A DNA stretch of 64,000 nt, from contig WIAF01000005.1 in the NCBI GenBank assembly GCA_014055465.1, positions 186,001 to 250,000 of the forward strand, written 5' to 3'. Below the pieces are notes generated by a model that was not told the origin of the DNA, made no database searches, and saw only the letters and a program-made list of their open reading frames with translations. Below, piece by piece: positions 16,679-24,601 of the stretch (position 1 is its first letter; each line of letters begins with the position of its first letter). Source of the stretch: Nitrospira sp. CR1.1 (GTDB lineage: Bacteria; Nitrospirota; Nitrospiria; Nitrospirales; Nitrospiraceae). The translations under genes and the position numbers were made by a program.

Positions 16679-18033
16679 CACAACCCAACAAGCCCCATAC
16701 CGTACATATCGAAACCTTCGGCTGCCAGATGAACGAGTACGATTCCGAACTCGTCAGGACCTTGCTCCGCAAAGCGGGGTTCGAATTCACCGAAGATCGC
16801 GAGCGCGCCGACGTCATGCTGATGAACACCTGCGCCATTCGCGAAAACGCCCACAATAAGGTCTATGGGCATCTGGCGGAACTCAAGGCGGTGAAGGAAC
16901 AACGGCCGCTGGTCGTCGGTGTGCTGGGGTGCATGGCGCAAAATCTCAAAGAAGAACTGACGGAGAAACAGCCGCTCGTGGACGTGCTGGTAGGACCGGA
17001 CGGATACCGGCAGTTGCCGGGGCTCCTGACCAACGCGTTGAATGCCGAAGAACAGGGATTGACGCGCCGGGGGCTGGCCGTCGACCTGTCGGAATACGAA
17101 ACCTACGACGACATTCTTCCCGAACGCGACGGCGGCTGCAATGCCTGGATCGCCATCATGCGGGGCTGCGACAATTTCTGCAGTTTTTGCGTGGTCCCCT
17201 ACACGCGCGGCCGCGAGCGCTCACGGGATCCCGAGGGTATCCTGCGCGAAGTGGAGGTATCGGTGGACGCCGGCCATACCCAGATCACGCTGCTCGGCCA
17301 AAACGTGAACTCCTACCGGTATGACGGCTGGGACTTCGCCCGCCTGATCCTTGCGGTGGCCGAAGTGCCGGGCGTTCAGCGGGTCCGGTTCACATCCCCG
17401 CATCCCAAAGATTTTCCCGCAGCCCTCCTGGATGCCGTGGCCGGCCATCCGCATATCTGCAAGCACATTCACCTGCCCTTGCAGTCCGGCAACGACCGCA
17501 TTCTGGAACTGATGAATCGGACCTACAGCCGGAAAGAATACCTCGACCTGGCCGCAACCATCCGCCGCCGGCATCCCGGAATCGCCCTCACCACCGATAT
17601 TATCTGCGGCTTCTGTTCTGAAAGCGAAGAAGAGTTTCTGGACACCTATCGTGTCGTCGAGGAAGTGCAGTATCACTCCGCCTACGTCTTCAAATATTCG
17701 GAGCGCAAAAATACCATCGCGGCGCGAAAGTTCCCGGACGATGTGCCGGAGACCGTCAAAGGTGAACGAGTCAGCCGCCTCGTGGACCTGCAACGCCCGG
17801 TGACGGCGCGTCTCAATCGGGAATTGATCGGCGAGACCCTCCCTGTCATGGTGGAAGGCGACTCCAAACGCTCCGCAGATCAATGGATGGGGCGAACTGA
17901 TACAGGGATCTACGTCATTTGGAACAAAAGCGACGCGCCAGCCTTGCTGGGAAGCATTCAACCGGTCGCCATTCTCGATGGAAGCGCCGCCGTGCTCATA
18001 GGACGGCGCGAGCCCGGTGCCACCCTCCCGTGA
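16675..18033 (+). CDS. miaB: tRNA-2-methylthio-N6-isopentenyladenosine synthase MiaB
   Basis: MiaB methylthiolates i6A37 in tRNAs reading UNN codons. The 452-aa protein shows FGCQMNEYDSE, NTCAIRENAH and GCMAQ for the auxiliary cluster, CDNFCSFCVVPYTRGRERSR for the radical SAM cluster, LLGQNVNSY, PHPKDFP and LPLQSGNDRIL--MNR, then a TRAM domain near the C-terminus (LPVMVEGDSKRS). It overlaps mtaB (ATGA) and is followed by a 477-bp gap without genes. Confidence 0.95.
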   Translation: MTQPNKPHTVHIETFGCQMNEYDSELVRTLLRKAGFEFTEDRERADVMLMNTCAIRENAHNKVYGHLAELKAVKEQRPLVVGVLGCMAQNLKEELTEKQPLVDVLVGPDGYRQLPGLLTNALNAEEQGLTRRGLAVDLSEYETYDDILPERDGGCNAWIAIMRGCDNFCSFCVVPYTRGRERSRDPEGILREVEVSVDAGHTQITLLGQNVNSYRYDGWDFARLILAVAEVPGVQRVRFTSPHPKDFPAALLDAVAGHPHICKHIHLPLQSGNDRILELMNRTYSRKEYLDLAATIRRRHPGIALTTDIICGFCSESEEEFLDTYRVVEEVQYHSAYVFKYSERKNTIAARKFPDDVPETVKGERVSRLVDLQRPVTARLNRELIGETLPVMVEGDSKRSADQWMGRTDTGIYVIWNKSDAPALLGSIQPVAILDGSAAVLIGRREPGATLP

Positions 18034-18510
18034 ATCGTTTCCGAGTCGTTCACCATCGAATGGCAGGTTTCGTTTGGCCGCCACGCGCGACGACGGGCGC
18101 TCGTCGCAGAGAAGAAAGACCGCCTTTTGCCGAGTGGAGCGAACATTGTTGCCCGCTCCTGAACATTCGTTGCCAAATTTTAGACGCTCGCCTTCGTCAG
18201 ACTGACAAAAGCAAGAAGCTTTTGCAGCTATCGAATGTGCGTGCCTTTCAGTCCCTCTCATCGGCACACCACCTCGTGCCTTTCAACGGAGCCTATTCAC
18301 TGCCTTGAAACATCAATAGCTTAGGCTTTCCTATTCGGCGCGTGGCGCCACACCGCCCGACAACATCGGTCGCACGCAGCGATTGAATGGAAGCGGGACA
18401 ACCGGCTTCCGAAGTCTATGGAAACAGGGCATAGCCTTTGCTTGGTCCACTCTGGCAACCACAAACACCCGGGATCATCCACCACCGACCGCGCCAGAGG
18501 ACGTCGCATC
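18034..18510. other. Intergenic region without recognisable gene
   Basis: No credible coding frame or RNA gene is seen. The only structure is a short hairpin, CAAAAGC-AAGAA-GCTTTTG, at 18206-18224, about 170 bp after miaB and lacking a T tract, so it is a weak terminator candidate. The right part must hold the promoter for the 43-aa membrane protein. Confidence 0.4.
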
Positions 18511-18642
18511 ATGAAGAAAGACATCAGCCAGACCCACGTAGAAGAAGCCCCTAAGGGGATCAGCCTGGAAACCATCATCGCGGTCGGAGTCTTCGGATGG
18601 ATGGCTCTCGGGGTGGTGATGATGGGCCTGGGCCTCTGGTAA
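18511..18642 (+). CDS. 43-aa single-span membrane protein
   Basis: MKKDISQTHVEEAPKG leads into a 25-residue hydrophobic helix (LETIIAVGVFGWMALGVVMM) ending GLGLW. GAGG lies ten bases before the ATG. The long frame from 18418 has an unlikely N-terminus, so the start at 18511 is preferred. It precedes a lipoprotein gene by 85 bp on the same strand. Small proteins of this shape often modulate larger membrane complexes; no family is recognised. Confidence 0.55.
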   Translation: MKKDISQTHVEEAPKGISLETIIAVGVFGWMALGVVMMGLGLW

Positions 18643-18727
18643 TCCCGATCTGTCGCTTCGCGTTCTCTCTGAAAAGCCGCGCCGCCCCGTTCGTGACCGC
18701 CTCGACCAGCCGAGAAGGAAGACCGCC

Positions 18728-19768
18728 ATGCTGATTCACGGCTCCCGCTTCTCCCTGACACAAACCCTGAACTCCGGACTCCTCGGATTAACCCTGATGG
18801 GATCTTTGGCCGCCGGTTGTTCTACGACCGCCGCCTCCGTTCAGCAACAAGCCGCCGCGCAGCTGCAAGGCTCGGTCCGGCTCGAAGAAGTTGCCGATTG
18901 GGAATTTGAAGCCTCCCATCCGAGCTCCATAGATGTCGCCACGCTCGACAGCCTGTTGCGGGCCGTCGTGATCGCGGAGGCGCAGACAGATTTGTCGAAT
19001 CTGCCCGTGGATGGCAGCAAGCCGATGACAGTGTTCAGCGATGAGGACGTGCGTTATCTTGCTCCCCTGCTAGCCCAAGCGTTGTCCCAAGCGCAACCCG
19101 AATACGTGGTCGCTTTCCGGCTCTCCTCATCGGCAGGGTCAGGCTCTGAACCCACCGCGGGCACCCTTTATGTCAAGAACGACCGGATGTATCTCACGCT
19201 CACCGAGCATAAGGGCTCGCTGGCCAAAACCGGGCCGACGTGGTTTGGGAGCGGCCGGCCGGCTCGTATCGTGAGCATCAATCCGGCCTCCGCCGGGCAG
19301 ATTGAACAGGCGTTGCCCGCCGTTGTCCAGGGCCGGCAGCAGATGAAGTCTCTTGCGGTCGACTATAGCCAGTTTGCCAAAAATCCTGGACCGGCCCCGA
19401 TGACGGCAACAACCGCTGCCCAGGCTCCTCAGCCGGTCCAGGCCACGGGCGCGCGACCTGTGACGGCCGTCACACCCGAACCATCGATCAAGATCCAGCC
19501 GGCCGCGCCGGCATCATCCATGGAAAAGGTGGCGGCAAACCTGTCTCCCGCGGAAGACGAACGATTGAACGACACGCTTCAGGAATTGCAGGACACGAAG
19601 GACGCCATGGCCCGCAAGGACGCCAAGATCAGCGCGCTGCGAAGAGATTTAGAATCTATGCGGATGCAGTTGGAAACGAAGGATAAGGAACTCCGGGCAG
19701 TGAAAAGCACTCAGCAGACACAACCCAAACGCGAGACCCGCAACAAGGCTGAGCTCACGGTCCGCTGA
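18728..19768 (+). CDS. Lipoprotein with C-terminal coiled coil, unknown function
   Basis: The 346-aa product has a lipoprotein signal with lipobox GSLAAGC (Cys about residue 31). A globular domain of about 200 residues follows (SHPSSIDVATLDSLLRAVVI, VFSDEDVRYLAPLLAQALS, EYVVAFRLSS, GTLYVKNDRMYLTLTEHKG), then a Pro/Ala/Thr-rich linker and a coiled coil near 275-330 (LNDTLQELQDTKDAMARKDA). It could tether an outer-membrane complex to the periplasm. Homology is unknown. AGAAGGAAGACC upstream acts as the ribosome site. Confidence 0.7.
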   Translation: MLIHGSRFSLTQTLNSGLLGLTLMGSLAAGCSTTAASVQQQAAAQLQGSVRLEEVADWEFEASHPSSIDVATLDSLLRAVVIAEAQTDLSNLPVDGSKPMTVFSDEDVRYLAPLLAQALSQAQPEYVVAFRLSSSAGSGSEPTAGTLYVKNDRMYLTLTEHKGSLAKTGPTWFGSGRPARIVSINPASAGQIEQALPAVVQGRQQMKSLAVDYSQFAKNPGPAPMTATTAAQAPQPVQATGARPVTAVTPEPSIKIQPAAPASSMEKVAANLSPAEDERLNDTLQELQDTKDAMARKDAKISALRRDLESMRMQLETKDKELRAVKSTQQTQPKRETRNKAELTVR

Positions 19769-19783
19769 CCGCGCGGACCCAAC

Positions 19784-20500
19784 TCAGCCCACATCAATCA
19801 GCTCCGGTTTCAGCAACACAATCTCTCTCGATATCGGCGGCCGGAAATTCATCCGGCAGTAACACCCATAGGTCACATAGGTATCCTGCAGGCAATAGAG
19901 GGCGATCTCCCGCCCCTGCCCGTCCGCCCACATTTGCGCCACCTGCGACCCGCTCCCCGATTTGCTCTCCACATTCAGCGCCCGCGCGAGCACATCCAGC
20001 TTGACCCATCCGCGATTGTCCCAATTGCTCCAGATGGCCATGGTGTCGTAGACCGGTTCCACCCGAAACTTGGCCAGATTGATCTCCATGGTGGGCTTGA
20101 CCTGATGGATGATCGAGCGTTTCTTGATGAAGGGCAGGTCGAAATTGAGTCCGTTGTGGGTGATGAACAGCGACGGACGCGACTGGGCAAGATGGCTCCA
20201 GAACGCGCGCAGGAGCGCCTGTTCATTCGCGCCATACCAGGAGGTGGCGCCGCGGGGTTCCAAGGTATCCGTGAACTCCAGCAGGCCGATGCAGACGATT
20301 TTGCTGAATGTGCCGTCGAAGGAAGACTTTTCGTACAGTTCCTCATCCAGCCGATGCTGTGCCTGTGCTTCCCCGACTGCGAATAAATCGCCGCCGCTTT
20401 CGTCGAAGGTGGCGGCTCCCGACGCGAGCTGCCGTCCTGCGATGCGCGCCCACTCTTCCCTGGGAGCCTGCACCGTTTCGATATCCAGCACGACTTTCAT
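19784..20500 (-). CDS. Predicted DEDDy 3'-5' exonuclease (PolB-like)
   Basis: The 238-aa protein begins MKVVLDIETV (Asp and Glu of motif I), continues with ITHNGLNFDLPFI (Asp, motif II) and ends with YCLQDTYVTY, the Tyr-x3-Asp of DEDDy exonucleases. It corresponds to the 'predicted 3'-5' exonuclease related to the exonuclease domain of PolB' family. It would degrade single-stranded DNA 3' ends. It lies six bases after mutT in a mutY-mutT-exonuclease run, suggesting a shared role in oxidised-DNA repair. Confidence 0.85.
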   Translation of the reverse strand: MKVVLDIETVQAPREEWARIAGRQLASGAATFDESGGDLFAVGEAQAQHRLDEELYEKSSFDGTFSKIVCIGLLEFTDTLEPRGATSWYGANEQALLRAFWSHLAQSRPSLFITHNGLNFDLPFIKKRSIIHQVKPTMEINLAKFRVEPVYDTMAIWSNWDNRGWVKLDVLARALNVESKSGSGSQVAQMWADGQGREIALYCLQDTYVTYGCYCRMNFRPPISREIVLLKPELIDVG

Positions 20501-20506
20501 ACGCCG

Positions 20507-20899
20507 TTACACCGTCCCCTGCTGAAGCGCCGCGATAACGGGCTGGTCGGCCGGAGGAAACTCGAAGGAGGCCATTTCATGAGGATAGACCCATCGAAGT
20601 TCCGCACAGTCCAAGGCGATCGCAATCCCCGCCTCGATCCGACAGCAAAAGAAATGCAATTCCACAATCTTCTCGGGATATTCATGCCGTACGATCTGAA
20701 ACGGAGTCGGGGCGCCGATTCGAACACGCAATTCCTCCCACAACTCCCGATGCAGACACTCCTCCAACGTTTCGCCCGGTTCACGTTTTCCACCCGGAAA
20801 CTCCCACAATCCGCCCAGGTGGGCGCCGGTTTTTCGGCGCGCGATCAGATACCGTCCTTCGTGGGTGATGATTCCTGCCGCAACCTCGATCACCTGCAT
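20507..20899 (-). CDS. mutT: MutT-like Nudix hydrolase (8-oxo-dGTP diphosphatase)
   Basis: The 130-aa protein has the Nudix box GGKREPGETLEECLHRELWE-EL, preceded by ARRKTGAHLGGLWEFPGG, the classic MutT arrangement. It sanitises 8-oxo-dGTP. The domain could also stand in for the missing 8-oxoG-recognising C-terminal domain of the adjacent MutY, since both share the Nudix fold; that is inference. It is six bases from the exonuclease gene and 85 bp after mutY. Confidence 0.9.
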   Translation of the reverse strand: MQVIEVAAGIITHEGRYLIARRKTGAHLGGLWEFPGGKREPGETLEECLHRELWEELRVRIGAPTPFQIVRHEYPEKIVELHFFCCRIEAGIAIALDCAELRWVYPHEMASFEFPPADQPVIAALQQGTV

Positions 20900-20984
20900 T
20901 GCGACCTTCCTGGCATCGAATCATGACACCATCAGCTCTCTTCGCACTCTGCGATCCATGGTGCAACCACCCGTTCGTCGATAA

Positions 20985-21704
20985 TTACTTCGCCTCGAAG
21001 GGATAGGTTTTGCACAGCGGCTTCATCGGACAGAGGAGACAATACGGATTCCTCGCCGTGCAAATCGTGGCGCCGAAATCCATGATCGCTTGATTGAAAT
21101 CATACCCCTTCCCGCGCGGGATCAGGGCTTCGGAGAGTTCCCACAACGCCCCCTTTTGCGATTTCGGATCACCCTCGGCGATGAACACGCGGTGCAACAC
21201 ACGGATCACGTTCGTATCCAGAATCGGCGCATCCTCGTTGAATGCAAATGAACGAATCGCCCCCGCGGTGTACCGCCCGATACCTTTGAAGGATAATAAT
21301 TCTTCCGCGTCATTCGGCAACTGCCCGCCATATCGGGTGACGGTCTCACGAGCGATGCTGTGTAATCGCTCGGGGCGAATGTTGTATCCCAGCGGGTACC
21401 AGGTCTGCTTGACCTCCGCGACCGGAGCCTCGGCCAAGTCAGAGAACGACGGATAGCGCTCCAAAAACTCATGGTATTTGGGAATCACCCGATCCACCTG
21501 AGTCTGTTGGAGCATGACCTCCGAAACCAGGATGTGGTAGGGGTCCGAGGTTTTGCGCCAAGGCAGGTCGCGGCCATGCTCCTTGTACCACTTCAACAGC
21601 CGATTCTGAAAACGCTGCTTCTGCCCGCGCGCAAGCGGGATGGCGGACGCCGGCGACTGCTTCTTCCGCCGGGGAGATTTCTGATCGCGAGACTTTCTAG
21701 GCAT
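20985..21704 (-). CDS. mutY: MutY-like A/G-specific adenine glycosylase lacking the C-terminal Nudix-fold domain
   Basis: The 239-aa protein has a basic N-terminal tail (KSRDQKSPRRKKQSP) and the HhH-GPD glycosylase core. Motifs: SEVMLQQTQV (catalytic Glu), FKGIGRYTAGAI hairpin, ILDTNVIRVLHR (catalytic Asp) and the iron-sulfur cluster CTARNPYCLLCPMKPLC (C-x6-C-x2-C-x5-C). Canonical MutY is about 350 aa; the C-terminal domain recognising 8-oxoG is absent. The GLGYY motif is replaced by YPLGYNIRPERL, so substrate preference (A:8-oxoG versus another mismatch) is uncertain. It heads the mutY-mutT-exonuclease operon. Confidence 0.88.
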   Translation of the reverse strand: MPRKSRDQKSPRRKKQSPASAIPLARGQKQRFQNRLLKWYKEHGRDLPWRKTSDPYHILVSEVMLQQTQVDRVIPKYHEFLERYPSFSDLAEAPVAEVKQTWYPLGYNIRPERLHSIARETVTRYGGQLPNDAEELLSFKGIGRYTAGAIRSFAFNEDAPILDTNVIRVLHRVFIAEGDPKSQKGALWELSEALIPRGKGYDFNQAIMDFGATICTARNPYCLLCPMKPLCKTYPFEAK

Positions 21705-21857
21705 AACGGTCCGTGAGGCGTGGCGGCATTCTAAAAGGCGGGGGGTCGAAAATCAAACCAGCCCGTAAGGAAGCGGAGACGGCCGCAGGACAGGGTCTCC
21801 CGCCCGGAGTACTCCCCGCCCTGCGGCGGTTCATGCCGGGTAGCCCGGCCGATTGTA

Positions 21858-22223
21858 CTACTGCGGCGAGGCCTGCACCCTCGTGCCTTCCTTCACCGGC
21901 GGATCGATCACAATCTGCGGCCCTTGCACCTTCGGCAAAATCCCGGCCCCCGGTTTTTCAAGGAGCCGTTTATTCTGCTCATTGATCGAAAGCTGTTGAG
22001 ACACATGACCATTATCGAAAGCCGCCGCGTTGTTGAGCGCGGACGCCCCGACCGCATTGTCACGGCCCGGATCGTTGGCAAGGGACTGGCCACGGACGGG
22101 ATCAACCGACTTACCCATGGGATACCCGGGATGCTGCGGCAACATTGAAGGATTACCGAACGCCATGGCAGTCACCAGGACTCCGCTCATCGCAAGTGGA
22201 TATATGAGTAATGAGGCTTTCAT
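21858..22223 (-). CDS. Small secreted protein, unknown function
   Basis: The 121-aa product has a signal peptide (IYPLAMSGVLVTAMAFG). A low-complexity polar mature part follows with PQHPGYPMGKSVDPV, RDNAVGASALNNAAAFDNG and a proline-rich end. GGAGG lies five bases before the ATG at 22223. No family is recognised. Its 5' leader carries a terminator-like hairpin only about 30 bases upstream, suggesting expression control by read-through. Confidence 0.65.
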   Translation of the reverse strand: MKASLLIYPLAMSGVLVTAMAFGNPSMLPQHPGYPMGKSVDPVRGQSLANDPGRDNAVGASALNNAAAFDNGHVSQQLSINEQNKRLLEKPGAGILPKVQGPQIVIDPPVKEGTRVQASPQ

Positions 22224-22251
22224 AGCAACCTCCGTTTCAGGGGGTGAAATG

Positions 22252-22285
22252 AAAACGCCCTCCTGACAGGGCGATCAGGAGGGCG
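22252..22285 (-). terminator. Intrinsic terminator inside the leader of the secreted-protein gene
   Basis: On the reverse strand the 11-bp perfect stem CGCCCTCCTGA/TCAGGAGGGCG (22256-22285, 8-base loop) is followed at once by TTTTC. No minus-strand gene lies upstream, and the next start codon is only 29 bases downstream, so this is either an attenuator or the 3' end of a small RNA. A four-codon frame (M-K-P-G-stop, 22353-22339) with a GGAGG site lies 55 bases upstream. Confidence 0.7.
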
Positions 22286-22716
22286 CAGGAAGAGATCGAT
22301 GAAACGACCGGGAACGGACGAGCATCGGTGGATCGAGGTTACCCCGGCTTCATGGTCGCCTCCAAGGCTACTATATTCAGCTTGCACCCGTTAAGGCCAA
22401 CAATCAAGCCCGCCCAACCTCGTAACAACATCCACAATGCGGGGGCCAATCCAAGTAGGGGAGCCCCTCCATGCCCTAGGGTTTTTCCCAACTCCAAATG
22501 GTCGGAGACATTATCCTGATCGCGCCCACCATGAGGGACATGCTATGTCCTTCTGAGGAAACACGTGATCCGCGATCGTCGCTCGCCTCCCATTATAGAG
22601 ATCACGAGGCCGGTTTCCGATGCTGGAGGCGCGGCTCTACACATCGCCTCCCCCGGACGACTGAGATTCCACAGGTCGGGCGGTAGTTCAAGTCACCTGA
22701 GGATGCAGACCGGCAC
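22286..22716. other. Intergenic region, possible small RNA or leader on the minus strand
   Basis: 431 bp without a convincing protein gene. On the minus strand it feeds into the terminator at 22252-22285 and holds a tiny M-K-P-G frame with a good ribosome site. On the plus strand it must carry the PilZ gene promoter. No known riboswitch core was recognised by eye. Confidence 0.35.
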
Positions 22717-23040
22717 GTGACCATGAAAGTCCACTATCAAGTGTCTCTCTCAGCGGAATCGGCCATGAGCGGAGAGGGACGGCTACTGGATCTTTCGGTG
22801 GAAGGGTGCCGTATGGAGGGTGCGCACCATTTGCCCATCAACACCTATCTATCGCTCCGGCTGACCATTTCACCGAAGGAAGCGCCCGTCCTCATAGATC
22901 TTGCCGCCGTACGATGGACCCGTGGAACCGTCTGCGGCATACACTTTCTCTTCCTCCGGCCCTCCCAAACCGCCAGGCTGCAGACCTTTCTCGCCTCCGC
23001 CGCGCCGCCTAAGCAATCGAACACACCCGACCAAGGCTAA
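22717..23040 (+). CDS. PilZ-domain-like protein, incomplete c-di-GMP motif
   Basis: The 107-aa protein has the PilZ second motif LLDLSVEGCRMEG (D/N-x-S-x2-G) and the following beta strands (LSLRLTISPKEAPVLIDLAAVRWT, VCGIHFLFL). The N-terminal R-x3-R motif that grips c-di-GMP is not seen; the protein begins MTMKVHYQVSLSAES. It may be a non-binding PilZ adaptor. The start is GTG 22717 or ATG 22723, and no further in-frame start exists upstream of the stop at 22684, so the missing motif is not a start-site error. Confidence 0.7.
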   Translation: MTMKVHYQVSLSAESAMSGEGRLLDLSVEGCRMEGAHHLPINTYLSLRLTISPKEAPVLIDLAAVRWTRGTVCGIHFLFLRPSQTARLQTFLASAAPPKQSNTPDQG

Positions 23041-23176
23041 CTCGCCGGTCTTCTTCCCCTATCTACCATGGGATATTCCCTTGCCTTTTTTCTTCCGCTC
23101 TTGCATCCTTGCGGCGACCCTAGGGATATACCCAGGTCCCGAGAAGACTCATGGGTCACACAAGAGGGACAATGTC

Positions 23177-23794
23177 ATGAACGAAGAGAATCAAACCCGG
23201 CGCATAGACGTGCTGGCAATCGGCCTATTCGGTCTGGCGGTGGGCGCACTCACCCTGGGAGTCGCCCAACTCGGATGGATTCAGCATAAGAACATGGTGG
23301 GAGCCCTGGTGATTGCCCTGATCTTCGGCGGAATCGTTCAACTGCTGGCCGGCATCACCGATATTCGCTATAACGAGCAGCTAGGCGGAACCGCTCTGAC
23401 AATGTACGGGTTCCTTTGGATCACCCTCTGCACCGTGAAACTCGTGAGCACAAGCACCACGTTTCAGTTCGATGCGGTGCTGTACGCCCCCATCAACCTG
23501 GTCTATGCGGTCTTTTCCGGCGTCATGATTTTTCTCACGGCCTACCGGAACCTGACCCTCAGTGCGCTGCATGTGGTGATTACCCTGACATTTCTGGCCA
23601 CCACCTTTGCCCGGCTTGACTTCATCAGCGAATTGCTGCCCGGCTGGGGGCACCTCATTGTCGGCCTCATGGCCTTTTACCATGCGGTCGGCAGTCTGAC
23701 GCAGGCCTTCACTGGGAAATCCATCCTCCCGCTCGGCCCGCCGCTCCTGTTTCACACACAGAAACACGTACACTCGATTGCCAAGGTGGTGTAG
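23177..23794 (+). CDS. satP: Acetate uptake transporter family protein (SatP/YaaH, GPR1/FUN34)
   Basis: The 205-aa membrane protein has six predicted helices. The first carries AIGLFGLAVGALTLGVAQLGW and the second FGGIVQLLAGITDIR, matching the SatP/YaaH fold for acetate/succinate-proton transport. Canonical NPAPLGL is changed here to FGLAVGALTL, so the substrate is uncertain. The ATG at 23177 is preceded by AAGAGGGA. Its 3' end faces the convergent SDR gene seven bases away. Confidence 0.75.
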   Translation: MNEENQTRRIDVLAIGLFGLAVGALTLGVAQLGWIQHKNMVGALVIALIFGGIVQLLAGITDIRYNEQLGGTALTMYGFLWITLCTVKLVSTSTTFQFDAVLYAPINLVYAVFSGVMIFLTAYRNLTLSALHVVITLTFLATTFARLDFISELLPGWGHLIVGLMAFYHAVGSLTQAFTGKSILPLGPPLLFHTQKHVHSIAKVV

Positions 23795-23801
23795 TGCCTC
23801 T

Positions 23802-24521
23802 TTACCAGTCCGCGCCGATGCGGTCCACGACAACCTGATGCACGACGGCCTGCGGGCCAAGGCACGTTAGATACACCGCGGTCTCGGCAATATCAAAGGG
23901 ATCGATTTTTTCGCTCTGGGCGCGTTCCTCCGCCGTTCCATCCACCAGTTCATCGGCGACACCGCCAGGACAGATGGCGCTGACTTTGATCCGGTACGCC
24001 CGGCCTTCGTCCGCCAGCGACTTCGTCAGCGCCATGATGGCATGTTTGGAGGCGCTGTACGTGCCCGTTCCGCTCCAGGCCTGCACGCCCGCCACGCTGG
24101 ACATGTTGATTATCGTGCCGCCCCCCTGCCGCTTCATACGCACAAACGCCGCGCGACAACAGAAGAACGTCCCGCGCACGTTGGTGTTCATCACATGGTC
24201 GAAGGTGTCGGTTCCGGTCTCGGCGATCTGTCCTCCGCCAAACACCCCGGCATTATTCACCAGAATGTCGAGGCGCTGGAAACGAGTGAGGGTCTCGGCC
24301 ATCAATCGCTCCACCTGCGACTCATCCGCCACATCGGTCTGCCACGGCAGCGCAGTTCCACCCGCCGAACGAATCCGCGCGACGGTGAGTTCGCATTGCG
24401 GCAGGCGTCGGGCCGCAACCACAACGGTTGCGCCTTCCTCTGCGAACCGGATAGCAATCGCTTTGCCGATCCCGCTGCTGCTGCCGGTGACAATCGCAAT
24501 CTTGTCCTTCAACCGTTGCAT
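23802..24521 (-). CDS. Short-chain dehydrogenase/reductase (SDR)
   Basis: The 239-aa protein shows the classical SDR set: nucleotide loop VTGSSSGIGKAI, ILVNNAGVFGGG, catalytic Ser in INMSSVAG, and YSASK (Tyr-x3-Lys), then the ICPGGV loop. R-R at the end of strand 2 (VAARRL) favours NADP. The substrate cannot be told from sequence. It is followed on the same strand by the convergent gap, so it is probably monocistronic. Confidence 0.88.
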   Translation of the reverse strand: MQRLKDKIAIVTGSSSGIGKAIAIRFAEEGATVVVAARRLPQCELTVARIRSAGGTALPWQTDVADESQVERLMAETLTRFQRLDILVNNAGVFGGGQIAETGTDTFDHVMNTNVRGTFFCCRAAFVRMKRQGGGTIINMSSVAGVQAWSGTGTYSASKHAIMALTKSLADEGRAYRIKVSAICPGGVADELVDGTAEERAQSEKIDPFDIAETAVYLTCLGPQAVVHQVVVDRIGADW

Positions 24522-24601
24522 CCTCGCTCCTCCCTCATCGGCAACAATTCATGCGGGTCTCGCGGTCGTACTCAACCCGGCCCGCCAACGGCCATTCACC
24601 G

